Below are positions 52,021 to 63,369 of a stretch of DNA of 64,000 nt, piece by piece. Numbering within the stretch: the first letter of the stretch is position 1; the number at the start of each line of letters is the position of its first letter. The stretch covers positions 26,399,771-26,463,770 of the forward strand of contig OX463849.1 of assembly GCA_949825065.1 (NCBI GenBank), written 5' to 3'. Position numbers and translations under genes: made by a program. A model generated the notes under the pieces. That model saw only the letters and a list, made by a program, of their open reading frames with translations. It searched no databases and had not been told where the DNA came from. Source of the stretch: Odontocerum albicorne. Its lineage: Eukaryota; Arthropoda; Insecta; Trichoptera; Odontoceridae.

Positions 52021-52925
52021 AATGTTTTAGGACCGGCCACCGTGTGGCGCTGTCAGTCACCGGATTGGAATTCTTTTTTTTTTGTTAGGTTATCACATCT
52101 ATCATTGACTCTTCCCTCCGAATTTCAGCGTCATAGCTTAACATTTGTAAAAGTTACGCTGTACTGAGTACATCTACCTTTGTGCGTGTTTTCGATTTTT
52201 TACAAGTTTGAAAATGGCATCAATTTTGCATCAACGAGTTTGCATTAAATTTTGTGTGAAAATGGATTTAACGGTCCGCAGACCTTGGAAATGGAGAAGT
52301 GCTTTTTGGTGGCACGAACGCTTCAGAAGTGGTCGTGAGTTGGTCGAGGATGACGAACGTAGTGGCAGTCGAAAACCGATGAAAACATTGATAAAATCAA
52401 AGAAATGTTGGCCGAAAACCGCAAATTGACTATCAGAGAGCTGGCATAGGACTTGAACATCGCTTATGGATCCGCTCAAGACATTTTGGTTAGTGATTTG
52501 GGCCTCAGACGTGTCGCTGCAAAACTGGTGCCGAAAGACCTCAATTTCATGCAAAAAAGGACCGCGTTGAAATCGCGAAATACATGATTTCCATAAGTTT
52601 TGACCAAAAACAACACGACTACTATCCAGCAGCCTTTGAATTCACCTGATCTGGCTCCCTGCAACTTTTTCCTGTTCAACCGACTTAAAAAACCGTTTCG
52701 CGGAACGCGTTACAGCACCCGAGAGGATGTCATGAAAAAATCGAAGACGGCTCTAATGGACATAGCGAAAATTGAATACGAGCGGTGTTTCGAGGATTGG
52801 ACCAAGCGCTGGCGTAAGTGCGTTGCAGTCGATGGGGAGTACTTTGAAGGAGACCATATCGATTTTGACGAATAAACTTGTATTTTCGATTTTATGAATA
52901 AAGTCCTAAAACTTATTGATCAAGG
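52021..52925 (+). mobile_element. mariner deletion derivative, 905 bp
   Basis: Ends CCTTGATCAAAATGTTTTAG and the complement of CTAAAACTTATTGATCAAGG are flanked by TA at 52019-52020 and 52926-52927. About 350 bp of the catalytic core have been lost. It is non-autonomous but has intact ends. Confidence 0.9.
52214..52875 (+). pseudogene. mariner transposase lacking its catalytic centre
   Basis: It starts MASILHQRVCIKFCVKMDLT, then WWHERFRSGRELVEDDERSG (N-terminal domain). After a shift near 52380 it continues ENRKLTIRELA and DLNIAYGSAQDILV (second helix-turn-helix), VAAKLVPKDLNFMQK (linker), then jumps near 52575 to TKNNTTTIQQPLNSPDLAPC with DFFLFNRLKKPFRGTRYS (third Asp). It ends CFEDWTKRWRKCVAVDGEYF. 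The first and second catalytic Asp are gone. The C-terminal frame (52600-52875) is clean. Confidence 0.88.
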
Positions 52926-53289
52926 TAGTAAACCCACCAAGTGGTACTGTATAAAAGAATGTGTAATACAATATGATTGAAAAAAAATCTAAACATATTT
53001 TTGCCGTTTTTCTAACAATCCATATATGCGCGGGATACGGGCCTAGGCCTACTGAGTCCTGTCCTATTGTTTGTGTTCATTAGTATTTATCTATATACTT
53101 CTTTATAACTGAGTTTTGTATGAATCATGGTATTGTTTCAATATTTATATTTTTTGTAATATCTTGTATACTTGTACGCGAAATCATACATATATTATAT
53201 CTATACTATCACGAATCAGCGTGAATGTATGTAAGTTTCACATTTTTTCACAGACGCTAAGATTATTATTAGTCATAAAATTTAATATT

Positions 53290-53570
53290 CATTCTATTGA
53301 AATACAACGAAGCCGTGATCCTTTTGAAGTAAATAGAGATGATAGATCATCATTCTCATTTCTATCCACACGGAGCCTTTGTCTCCACATCCATACATTT
53401 TCTTATGTTAAAATTTCTTCATATATTTCCTTCCATTCTTTCCTCGGTCTGCTTCTTTCGCGCTCTCCATTCATTTCAGTCACACACATTTGTTTTTTTT
53501 AATGTCTCACAACTCTTTCTGTCAATGTTGTCAAACCATCTTAAGACTCCCTTTCTATTACGCGCTTAAA
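53290..53570 (-). pseudogene. LINE family P 3' end
   Basis: GTTAAAATTTCTTCATATAT, TTTCCTCGGTCTGCTTCTTT, CGCGCTCTCCATTCATTTCA and CAAACCATCTTAAGACTCCC align with the other P copies. Plus-strand ORFs here are shadows. Confidence 0.65.
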
Positions 53571-53994
53571 TGTTGAAGGTCGAATTTGACTGTAAATAAA
53601 TAAAAACATAATTGTAAGTCGTGAAATTTGAATACGACGATGTAAAGAAAATAACTTTTGATAGAACGAAGAAACTAGAGTAACACCACCCACCAGGCAA
53701 TTATCCAAACGCGATAAAACACAAGTATTGTTATTCCTTTCTCCAGATAATAAACACTTCTGTTTCATAGCAATAGTTTTTTTTTTATCCAAGCGCAGAT
53801 TTCGAGATTTATTTTTTATCTTCCATTTTGATAAACGTCTAACTATCACGCATTGTTGATTATTCGTATGCCTAATTTATTTATTTCGTGTTATTTTATC
53901 ACTTTTTACGTCTCATCGAGGTGGTTGGTTATTTGAGGTATTTTGGATATATTGAACGGATGAGTGACTAAACAAATTTATAAATTGCAACCAT

Positions 53995-54135
53995 ACGTAT
54001 GAGTCGAGGTAGAGGACGGCTAAGGAAAGTATGATTGGATCAAGTAAATATTTTTTTTAAAGACGGAAAGATATGGAGCAAGAGAAACAGGAGCTTTGTG
54101 AAAAGCTTAACTAAACAGGGAAATGGCGAGTAGAT
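53995..54135 (+). pseudogene. LINE family P fragment
   Basis: GAGTCGAGGTAGAGGACGGC, then GGATCAAGTAAAT and GAAGATATGGAGCAAGAG-like sequence match the GRGRP...DQV region of P. Confidence 0.4.
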
Positions 54136-54149
54136 ACTTCTCATCGCAG

Positions 54150-55315
54150 AAATTGGGGTACGCATAAAGAACAGTTCTCCATTTGATTCTAATCTGACCT
54201 ACATATTTAGCTTCTGCCACGTCAATAAAGTTCGTCATCATACATATTATCTTATGAATCATGTTTTCAGTTTCAGCTTCACGTTCTTTATAGGCCCACC
54301 CGGCGAAATGTTATGATCTGTACTATACTATAGTGGTTGCAACAAATTATTTATACAACTTTTGCATATCAAAATTTACAATTTTCATAAAATTCAGAGT
54401 AATACGAAAATTCGAGATTTGAAAAAAATATATACACTAGCATGATTTACACAAAATTTCATTTGTAGTGTGCATACCATTTGACATAATGCTTACGGTA
54501 TCTTTTTCAGGGAGTGCCTGCCAATGTAAACTTGTTGGAGGGTGTATGGTATCGTAATTTTCTAGATTTTCAGGTTCAATGTGCCGATGTTTCGAGAACG
54601 TTCCCCGTCTCATCTTCGTTATTAATTTAATTCACCTTCATCAACAGCTACGTCGATTTTGTATTACTCTTCCGTTGTACACAGTACAACCGGGATAATT
54701 GCCCTGTGTCACTCTCTTACAACTCAGCATAAAGGTGTTAAATGACCGGGTTGAAATATAGGGATATTACTTACTAAGTCATGGAAGTTGTGGATGATGA
54801 TGATTTTTCGACAGTGAAGACGGTTTTCAATGAACCCTGAAGATTACAGCTGCATTACAGGCAAATAGATCCAGAAAAACGCAGGATTAGCCCTGAAAGC
54901 CTATATTCAATAGATGGATGTAACCACGAAAGTCTTCATATATTTTCTACCCTAGTATCTTCAATTTTTTTTACATGGAAGCTTTTTATCTGTTTTTCAG
55001 TAAAAGCGCAAATAATAGGTTAGGGGGATGATTTATGCTTGTCGCAGGTAATCCTTTTGCGCCGCTATTGACGGCAATAATATATCGCGCGGCATGAGGA
55101 AATCAATGGGGATTCCCATCGCATGAAGTTGTCATAAGCGTGATGATTAATATTCTTGTAATGATGAAGCTGTGGACCAGCTCTCTAAATATTTATTTAT
55201 TGAAAATATATACGACACTTACGTGCCCTTTAGAAATAATAACAACATTTACTAAATAAAGATAAAAATTCAACGATTGCAAAAATACGACACAATTTAG
55301 AATACATACGGCGCA
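54150..55315. other. Gene-free stretch
   Basis: A possible minus-strand Penelope-like tail (GATGAGACGGGGAACGTTCT then CGAAACATCGG) lies at 54565-54612. Otherwise nothing is recognised. Confidence 0.35.
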
Positions 55316-55324
55316 TAAAATCAC

Positions 55325-55713
55325 CAATAAGACTGGAATCAGTTACAAACCAATATTAGACTCTCCGTCCTTGGCATGCTTTAAAAACCCACTGAAAAAA
55401 ACTCTTAATTTCTAGTCAGTAATATAATATAACGTCTTTCATTCCTGATTTTTGCTTTCCTCCCCACCATCCCTTCCTTTTCCTTTGTTTGATATCTCAC
55501 TTTATATGAAAAATGATGTTCAGGTGATTATTCGTCTTTGTGGGCGTATACTCACATATGTGTTCATAGATTTCGTGGAGATGAAGTCATTTGAATGTTT
55601 TTGTGACCATGTTATTTGCTTCGTTTACTTTTATCTGTTTGGTTGGAAGAAATTGCCGCCTGGCAATAGGTTAGCCAGATTGTATTTGCAATAAAAGTGT
55701 TAAATAAATAAAT
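55325..55713 (+). mobile_element. LINE family Q, 5'-truncated copy
   Basis: It starts inside the ORF2 C-terminus (ACTGGAATCAGTTACAAACC), continues with TTGGCATGCTTTAAAAACCC and the UTR TGATATCTCACTTTATATGA, and ends GGAAGAAATTGCCGCCTGGC, AATAGGTTAGCCAG, AATAAAAGTGTTAAATAAAT. Same layout as 58940-59556. Confidence 0.8.
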
Positions 55714-55864
55714 GCATGCTATAACACGTAAAGATCAATAATTATGCTTTTCAAACAATCGCTCAGCTGTCAAGCCAAATTGACGTGTGAGTTGAGGTTA
55801 AGGTTGACTGACGAAATGCAGCGATTTCAATAGCCTGTGATTTCAAATTCTAACCGATTGAATT

Positions 55865-56075
55865 GACAATACATATCTGATGGTTGAAAAAGTATCTTGT
55901 TCTGCAGTGAAACCACCACGTCCAATTTATTTGTCTTCCAAACCTGCGTTGACCTGATATCCCCAATACAACATGACTTAGTTTATATTTCTTCTTTTTC
56001 ACTACATGCCCAAAGAACTCGATTTTTCTTTTTCCATGCTTGCTAACACATCTTATTTGCGTATTTTGCCCATCC
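55865..56075 (-). pseudogene. LINE ORF2 C-terminal remnant
   Basis: The minus-strand frame reads GKRKIEFFGHVVKKKKYKLS, HVVLGISGQRRFGRQINWTW. It matches the common insect LINE block RKxxFxGHVxRxxxYxLLxxIxxGKIxGRRxxGRRxxSWL. Only this part is seen. Confidence 0.6.
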
Positions 56076-56084
56076 ATGAGATCA

Positions 56085-56265
56085 TCGTGCCTTAGTTGGT
56101 TAGACGCCTGTTATCCTATTCGGGTATGCTGGTTCGATTCCCGCCTGTATCCAAATAAAAAAAGGTTTTTTACTTAAAGCCTTCAGGTATCTTCCTGGTA
56201 GGTTAGAAAATATTTCTATATGCCAAATATAGTGTGAAGACTATTAATAATAAAGTATATTAATG
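56085..56265 (+). repeat. SINE family S3 copy
   Basis: Box A GTGCCTTAGTTGGTTAGACG, box B TGGTTCGATTCCC, then TTTTACTTAAAGCCTTCAGG and GGTAGGTTAGAAAATATT. Confidence 0.75.
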
Positions 56266-56269
56266 TACG

Positions 56270-57200
56270 TGTTAAGCTTCAATGATGTGCATGTCGTTAC
56301 ACTATATTTCATAGTTCATGATTCAATTCTGATCCCATGAGTCTATAACTTGGTGGATGTCAAGGGTCTTTCAAATTGAGCGGTTTTTTTAATTCTATTT
56401 TTTTAAATTCTTGATTAAAACACACAATTTGCTTTGATTTCAAAAAACTTTTTATTGGTCATTAAAGTATAATGATCACATGATCTTGGTGGTCAATTAA
56501 CATCACCGTTTCAGGAGATTACAATATATAAAATAATTCAACAATTTGAACGCGTTGTATTGTATACAACTCCATTTTTATAAATGTCATACATTACACT
56601 TTTCAAATGTCACAAGACCCAGGCAAGTTTGCGATGCCATCTGTGTTTTATCCAAAAATTTAAAGAATCGCTCAATTTTAAAGACCCTTTATATAAAAAA
56701 GTAAAAATATTTTTTTTCTACGTTTAAAAATGTCAGTTTTAGATAAAATGAAATTTACGGTTGTTTTCGAAAAAAATTTACCTACTATCAAATTACATAA
56801 TATATTACTTGAAAGTCTATTTTATGAGCTTTTAAATTAGTCCTGTATGATTTCTCTCATATATCGTTTAGGAAATATTAGTCATTTTATATTTCCAAAA
56901 CGTGGGGATTTTTGCATTTTTTGACGTTATTTAAAAATGTATAAAAAACTAATGACTTGATTTTTTTTGTGTACTCCATCGGTACCATCGATCGTTGCTG
57001 AGCCTCGTAATCGAGGATCCCCTCGCAATTTACCCGTCAATTCAATGAGAAAGCGAAGCTGTGCCATGCAGTTCGTTTGTTTTTAAGTGAGATATCCGTT
57101 GCACACCAGCAAACACACCGGCCACACCGCTGTACTGGATCCGATGGCACACCGAAGTGAAACGATCGAACCACACCGGGATGTTTTATTTTCCTTTTTT
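56270..57200. other. Gene-free stretch
   Basis: No feature recognised; a GC-richer patch at 57000-57175 is unexplained. Confidence 0.35.
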
Positions 57201-57204
57201 TTTA

Positions 57205-57360
57205 AATAATAGATATGACCGAAGTCTTAGGTATCCATATACCCCCAAATACTAGACGGAAAAATGTCTGTGTAATTCGAGGAGAGTAGCACAGCGTGGG
57301 GTTTGACGACCTTTCGCACAGTAGTCCAGTGCATTACCGCGCGGCCACGCACCTCGTAGG
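57205..57360 (-). repeat. tRNA-headed SINE, family S1, second copy
   Basis: The complement has GAGGTGCGTGGCCGCGCGGT (box A), then GGTCGTCAAACCCC (box B, decayed), and the body AATTCGAGGAGAGTAGCACA on the plus strand, as at 4935-5104. Confidence 0.65.
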
Positions 57361-57364
57361 TACA

Positions 57365-57790
57365 CACTGTACACCAAAAAATAAGAAATTCTAAAGGTGG
57401 AAAATAGTTGACATGGAAAAACTCTTCCTTCTTAGTTCTGTGGAAATATGCTTCTTTCGGATTTTTCTTCTACCATACTTATTGTTCTTTATAATAAATG
57501 TTTTTGTGTTTCGTGTACCACAAAAGAAAGTAACCCTTTCAGTTATATCAATATAAATTACTCGAAGTTGCCTTCTTTAAATTTGTGTTTGCTTTGTGAA
57601 TTGGCCGATAAAAAGGCGGCCAAATATGTAGAACGTCCCTGGTTCATAACGATACTCTTATCAGGGTTTGGGCGGATGTATGAATTACCATCACGAATTA
57701 CTAATCGTCAGACATGAACAATGTATGTCTACGTTAAATTTGTCTTTGTTTTTTTATGACTGCTTAATAAAAATATTAATATAAACATAC
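57365..57790. other. Gene-free stretch
   Basis: An 89-codon ORF at 57448-57717 has no homology that I recognise. Confidence 0.35.
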
Positions 57791-57794
57791 CATC

Positions 57795-58025
57795 ACGTCA
57801 TGTGACTTTTGAGGTATGCAGAGGGGACATATCTACGCTTTTCTATCCACGCACACATCTTGTCACACATGCTCCTTGGTTTCTGATTATTCTTATCTTT
57901 CCGTCAGTTAAAATTTCTTTAACTATTTATTTCATCGGTCTACCTGTTCCTCGCTCTCCATTAATTTGAGACGTGTATTTATATATATATTTTTCGCAAG
58001 TTTTTCACAACGCATTTTCTCAAAA
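57795..58025 (-). pseudogene. LINE family P 3' end
   Basis: CATCACGTCATGTGACTTTT, GAGGGGACATATCTACGC, CAGTTAAAATTTCTTTAACT and CTGTTCCTCGCTCTCCATTA run without interruption, showing the pre-insertion layout of the copy at 43020-43660. Confidence 0.65.
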
Positions 58026-58154
58026 CAAATATATATTTTAGTCATCTTCTTCTTTCGTCTTCTACTTCTTTACTCACCCGTTCCCCTTACTAACCACCAA
58101 CCCTTGTCTTTCTTTTCCAGTGACAACTGACAAATATATTTTAAAAATTTAACC

Positions 58155-58255
58155 TAGTTCTTTATCACTTGGCGTATGTCTTTGAAACCGGTACTAAATT
58201 CAATAAAATAGTGGTGAATACAAAGAAAAATACTGTGTTATTTATTTTACTTCAC
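58155..58255 (+). repeat. Penelope-like tail candidate
   Basis: CTTTGAAACCGGTACTAAAT followed by AATAAAATAGTGGTGAATAC resembles 6490-6545. No coding part is present. Confidence 0.3.
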
Positions 58256-58939
58256 TAAAAAAATCAATGAACATGAAATGAAAATAATATATTTATCAAG
58301 ATTCAAGGTATATATTTTTAAGTATTAGTTTATTATTTCTCTGCCGAGGTATTTTATAACCGATTGGTTTAATGTCCCAGCAGAGCGGTGTGTTTCCTGT
58401 ATTCTTTGATAACAACACCTGGAGTCATTAACGGCGCCATAATTGCTTATCCATTGTGGTGTAAGGTCTTCATTGGGTGTACTCGATTGTCGTCTCCCGG
58501 TATCATGCCACTGGTCCAACTCTACTGTGTAGTTCTTTCGTGGCATGCGTATAATATATTAATAAGGTTTGTCGACTTTCATATTCCCTTTTTCTTATCT
58601 ATTTAAATAATGTCTACCATTTTTTGGAGTATATGGTATATTTTGGTACGATTATATGTGTGATTTCATTTTCTTCACGATTCTACCTTTCTGGTAAATT
58701 TAATAAAAATAATAATAAAACGACAATTTACATGTCGCTGTATCGCGAGAAGACCTCAAGGGCACTAACTCGAGAAACGGTCCCATTCTTATTGAAAGAT
58801 TAAAAATACTACACAAAATAAAATAAGTTGATTGTAAAAAAGGTAGATGGCGGATGTGGCCATTAAATTGGATATTTCGCCGCATCTGTATATATTTAGA
58901 AAAAACATATTGGGTAAGAAAATCTCTGAAAACTTACTA

Positions 58940-59556
58940 AGGGGCTAGAAATAGACGCCAAATTCACATACTGTCTCTATTGTATAATATCCTTAACTGT
59001 CCCGCCGCACCCTCTTATCTCGCCGAGAATTTTCAGCGTCTTTCCAATCACGGATTAGCGCTACGCTCAAACAGAGATTGTTTATTGGATTTTCCAGTTC
59101 ATCGCTCCTCTTTCTTTACGTCGTCCTTTACTGTCCATGCAGTGAGACTCTGGAATCAGTTATAAATCAATATAAGACTCGCTCTGTCCTTGGCATGCTT
59201 TAAGAAGCGACTGAAAAACCTCTTAATTTCTAGTCAGTAAAATAACGTGTTTCATTCCTGATTTTTATTTTCCTTTCCTCTCCGCCATCCCTTACTTTCC
59301 TTTTGATTGATGATATCTCACCTTATATGAAAAATAATGTTCGGGTGACTGTCCGTCTTTGTGGGGTTCGTGGGCATGTGCTCACGTATATGTTTATCGA
59401 TTTCGTGGGGATGGATAGTCATTTGAATGATTTATGCGACCACGTAACTTGCTTCATTTACTTTTGTCTGGTTGGTTGGAAGAGATGGCCGCCTGGCAAT
59501 AAGCCCGCCAGATTGTATTTGCAATAAAAGTGTTAAATAAATAAATAAATAAGGGG
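58940..59556 (+). mobile_element. LINE family Q, best copy (3' 0.6 kb)
   Basis: ORF2 C-terminus in one frame: RRQIHILSLLYNILNCPAAP, SYLAENFQRLSNHGLALRSN, FTVHAVRLWNQL, then LACFKKRLKNLLIS. The 3' UTR follows with TGTCCGTCTTTGTGGGGTTC and the end TGGCAATAAGCCCGCCAG, AATAAAAGTGTT and an AAATAAATAAATAA tail at 59556. A short TAAGGGG occurs at both borders and could be a target duplication. It is a 5'-truncated LINE of the L2/CR1 group. Confidence 0.85.
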
Positions 59557-59779
59557 TAACGAACTACTAAGAAAACATTGTATTGCGTTGAGTCATAAAT
59601 AATTTCCGTTTTTGGGAACAAATTGTAATGATTCATTTGTGATCCCAATGACTCCTCATACTTGATATAATTTTACATGTTTGGAGTAAACAAGTCTCCC
59701 TCAGTCTTATTACGACAGTGACAGCTTACGAATTGTATGAAAATAATAAATTACCAGTCAGTGAAATTGAGGGATTGAA

Positions 59780-60696
59780 AGTGCATATTCGTCACGTAAT
59801 ATTGTGGAAGTTGAAGCAGGCGAAAATGCTACGGAGACATCTGAAAAAATATGTAACATATGTGGTGAAGGAACCATAATTGGTTTATGAAATTTAATTC
59901 TGCAAATACGTCATCAAAGGGTGAGCCTAGACCGGGACGCTCATTGAATTTTGATGATGAAGCGTTAAAATCATTGGTGGAATGCAATGCACGCCAAAGA
60001 ACTAAAAAAGACAGCAGACAAGTTAAATATGTCACAATCCACCTTATGCCGCCACTTGGAAAGATAGGGCAAGTCAGCAAGCCGAGTGTTTGGGTTCCAC
60101 ACGTTCATAATGAAATAAATAAAACCGATTATTTATTGATGGCGACAAGTCTTCCATGCCAGAGAAACGACCCGTTCATTGAGAAAATCATTACTGGTGA
60201 GGAAAAATGGATCATATTCGACAATATTTTTACGCAAAAAGCAGTGGGTTGACAATGATAAATCTCCACAGCCGGGTCCCCAAAGTCGAGCTTAATGGAA
60301 GAAAAATAATGTGTGTGGTGGGATCATCGCGTTATTTATCATTTTCAATTTTTAAACCGTAATGAAACAGTTTATACGTTCAGCTGCTCAAGTTTGATCG
60401 AAAAGCGCCATACGCTCGTCAATCGAAAAAATGTTGTTGTTCATACAGCAAGAGTAACAGGAAGAAATTTTAGAGCTTAGCTGGTCTATTCTCCCCCACC
60501 TGCTATACTCACCTGACCTTACCATCCAATTATCAACTGTTTCTATCGCTGCAAAACGCTTTGATGGGGGAAAATGTCTAATGAAAACCAGGTTTGAGAA
60601 TTTGTCGAAAACTTTTTAACGTCAAAGTCATCGGAATTCTACTCAAAAGGTATCGCCTAATAAATGACAACATGCCATTGCAAATAGTGGCGAACA
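59780..60696 (+). pseudogene. mariner transposase relic
   Basis: Frames in order: GENATETSEKICNICGEGT (N-terminus), then GEPRPGRSLNFDDEALKSLV, ASVWVPH-like linker, DPFIEKIITGEEKWIIFDNI (first catalytic Asp changed to Glu: TGEEKW where the family has TGDEKW), ELNGRKIMCVVG-like strands, and near 60610 EFVENFLTSKSSEFYSKGIA with WQHAIANSGEH. The order is mauritiana/mellifera-like. Several frameshifts. Its last codons end where the next mariner begins at 60699. Confidence 0.75.
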
Positions 60697-60698
60697 TA

Positions 60699-61115
60699 CG
60701 AGGGTGGATCAAATATAAACGAGACTTTTTTGTTTTAACTTTTTTATTTGCAGAAAGAAAAAACCAAGTACACATCATTTTTCTACATAATCTCCTGCTT
60801 TAGAAATGCATTTCCCCAGCGAATCGGTAGTTTTTTTATTCCGTCATCGTAAAAAGAAGTTGGTTGTGTCAGTAGCCAATTGCGCACAAACACCTCTACT
60901 CCATCGTCGTCGTTGAATCGTTGGCCTCCCAGCGCTTCTTTCAGTGGCCCAAAGAGATGAAAGTCGCAGGGCGATATATCAAGGATATAGGGAGGGTGTT
61001 CCAGTCGTGTCCAACTCATTTCCTCCAATTGTTCGCATGTTACAGCTGCAGTATGGGGCCTCGTGTTGTCATGGAGAATAATCACTTCTCGTACCGGTTG
61101 GTCACGTCTTTTGGA
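60699..61115 (-). mobile_element. mariner 3' half, inserted at the end of another mariner
   Basis: A terminal repeat CGAGGGTGGATCAAATATAA begins right after TA at 60697-60698. The minus-strand frame 61085-60783 reads IILHDNTRPHTAAVTCEQL (second Asp), EHPPYILDISPCDFHLFGPL (third Asp), GGQRFNDDDGVEVFVRNW, IKKLPIRWGNAFLKQ, ending in a stop. It resembles Mos1-group transposases. The 5' half and other terminal repeat are missing (sequence identity stops near 61115). Confidence 0.8.
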
Positions 61116-61119
61116 TCTA

Positions 61120-61610
61120 TTTTTTTACATCCGAGAATTTATACTAACATTTTTTTCACTTCAACAGAACTTAAATCTATCCTTAACATATATAGTACAA
61201 TATAAAGGCAACGAAAAGTCCGAATGATGAATTTATTTTATTTCGTCATTTTTGTTTTTGAAAACCGAAAGCGACCTCTCTTGGAGTAATTCTATTATAC
61301 GATAGAGTATTCTTCTTGATCAAATATGATTGTCAGTCGTCATGTGTATTGAATATACATTTTTTATCGTGTGTAAGCTCTTGCACTTTGGCGAGCACAC
61401 AGTCTTGGCAAATCTAACCCTTTGGCTTAAAACTAGAGCCCTTAAAAAGGCTTTGATGGCAAGGATATTAAACTTTCAAGACGATCAGCGGGTTTAATCT
61501 ACTGAAGTCGCAGTTAGGCAGATTTTATAAATCGCTCTTTTAGTGTTCCTTAATATTTTTATAAGAATTTATGATAAGCAGTATATAACCTGCAGAAAAA
61601 TAAACACTGA
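61120..61610. other. Gene-free stretch
   Basis: No feature recognised. Confidence 0.35.
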
Positions 61611-61614
61611 TGTA

Positions 61615-61775
61615 AAATGGTCTAAGAATAAAACCAACCCAGAAGTTAATTAGCTCGGAATCGAACCTAAAGCGCTTGTTTTCTTAGCGTGAATGCTTAT
61701 TGTCAGGCGATGCCCGTGGTCTAATTATGAACCTCCTTATTGCCATCACACCTTTTCGGGTATTCTTTAGAAACA
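61615..61775 (-). repeat. SINE family S4 copy
   Basis: GGAATCGAACCTAAAGCGCT and CTTAGCGTGAATGCTTATTG parallel 30650-30700; the complement gives a box B GGTTCGATTCC. Confidence 0.65.
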
Positions 61776-61779
61776 AATT

Positions 61780-62405
61780 ATTATGTAGCTTGAAAATATA
61801 GACTAAGCTATTAAAAGTATGGATTGTTTTATCGTACGCACATATTAAGTTTACAAAGCACATCTTTAATTTTAGTGTATTTGCTTAATTTTAAAACAGT
61901 TATCCGTTTATTCTGTACAATTAGGGAAGTGGGAGAAAGGGTGAATCTCACCCTTCACCCTAGAATTGATGTATATATATGATCACGGCCAGTGTAATGG
62001 TCAGGGTAGCTTGAGGTGAGTGGAAATTCGGAAGAATAACTGCCTCGTTACGTGCCCGGGTAATAATATCATGATTAATAAACCTAATTTATTTTCGGTG
62101 AAGATTTTGTTCCAAAATGGCGGACATGATTGGGTGGTTCTGTTACGCCAATGGTCGACTTGTGGTCAGTACCTGAAAGGAAAGGTTTTTCACAAAATGT
62201 TTCGGAGTTTTCTAAACCATTGAATTTATTGGTTTTCTACTACCATTGGCTTTCTCAGTGCACCGCTTTTCTTTTTTTACGTCGTCTTTTTATCTTTAAC
62301 CTGAACAAACACGATCATATACTCGTATATTACTTCATATAAGAAAGAACTTAATTGCTTGATGTGGAAAAAAAATGGAAATTGCACATAGCGAAAAAAA
62401 ATGGA
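61780..62405. other. Mostly unexplained stretch
   Basis: A short block at 62235-62300 (CACCGCTTTTCTTTTTTTAC) resembles LINE Q near 63500. Otherwise nothing is recognised. Confidence 0.35.
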
Positions 62406-62411
62406 AATATA

Positions 62412-63363
62412 CGAGGTATATCCAGAAACTAAGTGTACTGAATTTTTGTAGGTTACAATTTTTTTTATTCAAACAAAAAAATTACGTGGTTACCGTATTA
62501 CATATGTAAGCTATTTTTCGACATAGTCGCCATTCCTCTCAATGCAGGTGGTGAAGCGGGGTATCAACTTTTTTATGCCTTCCTCGAAGTAGTTTCCCGC
62601 CAACCCCTCCGTCCACTTCTCCACCTCCTCCTTGACCTCCTCGTCGGTTGAAAATCTTTTTCCACCCATGTGCAGCTTCAGGGAGGTAAATAGATAGTAA
62701 TCTGAAGGTGCTAGGTCAGGGGAATGCGCGGGATGGTTCAGGACATCCCATTTAAACGAGGCGAGCAGTTCCTTCGTGGCGTTGGCCGTGTGTGGTCTTG
62801 CATTGTCGTGCAGCAGGCAGACTCCCTTTGTCAGCATGCCTCTCCTCTTGTTCTGAATCGCCCTCCGCATTTTTTTTAGGGTCTCACAGTATCTTGTTGA
62901 GTTGATGGTCTCCCCTTGAGGCATATATTCAATTAAAATTATGCCTTGACAGTCCCAAAACACGGATGCCATGATTTTCTTGACTGAAATTGTGGTTTTG
63001 AACCTTTTGGCGGAGGGTGAAGAGGTGTGACGCCACTGTTGAGACTGGCTTTTGGTTTCAGGCGTGTAGTGTGCAACCCAAGTTTCATCTCCAGTAACGA
63101 TGGAGCGGAGAAATTCATCTCCATGGAGTTTGCAGCGCCTCAAAAACTCTTGCCTTTTACAAAATATCGCACTTGGCGGGAGATTGGTTTGACATTTTTC
63201 ACGAAACGTGTTGTCGCGTCGACACTTCTCAACGTACTGACCTCGAACCGGTCTCGTTGCGGAGGGGAAGGGTCAGGCTACACGGAAGTGTAGCCAACAT
63301 GTCGAAAATAAAATCCATCCGGTCGTGAGAGCCTCAGTACACTTACTTTCTGGATACACCTCG
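62412..63363 (-). mobile_element. mariner, 952 bp, internally deleted
   Basis: Ends CGAGGTATATCCAGAAACTA and, from the right, CGAGGTGTATCCAGAAAGTA, flanked by TA at 62410-62411 and 63364-63365. About 300 bp of N-terminal coding are missing. It lies next to a LINE Q copy starting at 63370. Confidence 0.9.
62511..63143 (-). CDS. mariner transposase catalytic domain, N-terminally deleted
   Basis: 210 clean codons. First Asp in SIVTGDETWVAHYTPETKSQ, second in CLLHDNARPHTANATKELL, third in HSPDLAPSDYYLFTSLKLH. The last two are separated by 34 residues, as in DD34D mariners. The end is RFTTCIERNGDYVEK. The Met at 63143 is internal. The DNA-binding helix-turn-helix domains are absent: upstream the frame meets a stop in KGKSF* after a decayed linker. 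The intact catalytic triad and open frame point to a young copy, but without the DNA-binding half it should not transpose itself. Confidence 0.9.
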   Translation of the reverse strand: MRRCKLHGDEFLRSIVTGDETWVAHYTPETKSQSQQWRHTSSPSAKRFKTTISVKKIMASVFWDCQGIILIEYMPQGETINSTRYCETLKKMRRAIQNKRRGMLTKGVCLLHDNARPHTANATKELLASFKWDVLNHPAHSPDLAPSDYYLFTSLKLHMGGKRFSTDEEVKEEVEKWTEGLAGNYFEEGIKKLIPRFTTCIERNGDYVEK

Positions 63364-63369
63364 TATTAT

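Noticed and set aside
53116..53502. 128-codon plus-strand ORF
   Set aside because: Antisense over a LINE P 3' end; composition is that of non-coding T-rich DNA.
58325..58546. 73-codon minus-strand ORF with Trp/Arg-rich part
   Set aside because: Might be a LINE tail, but I could not match its blocks to any family in order.
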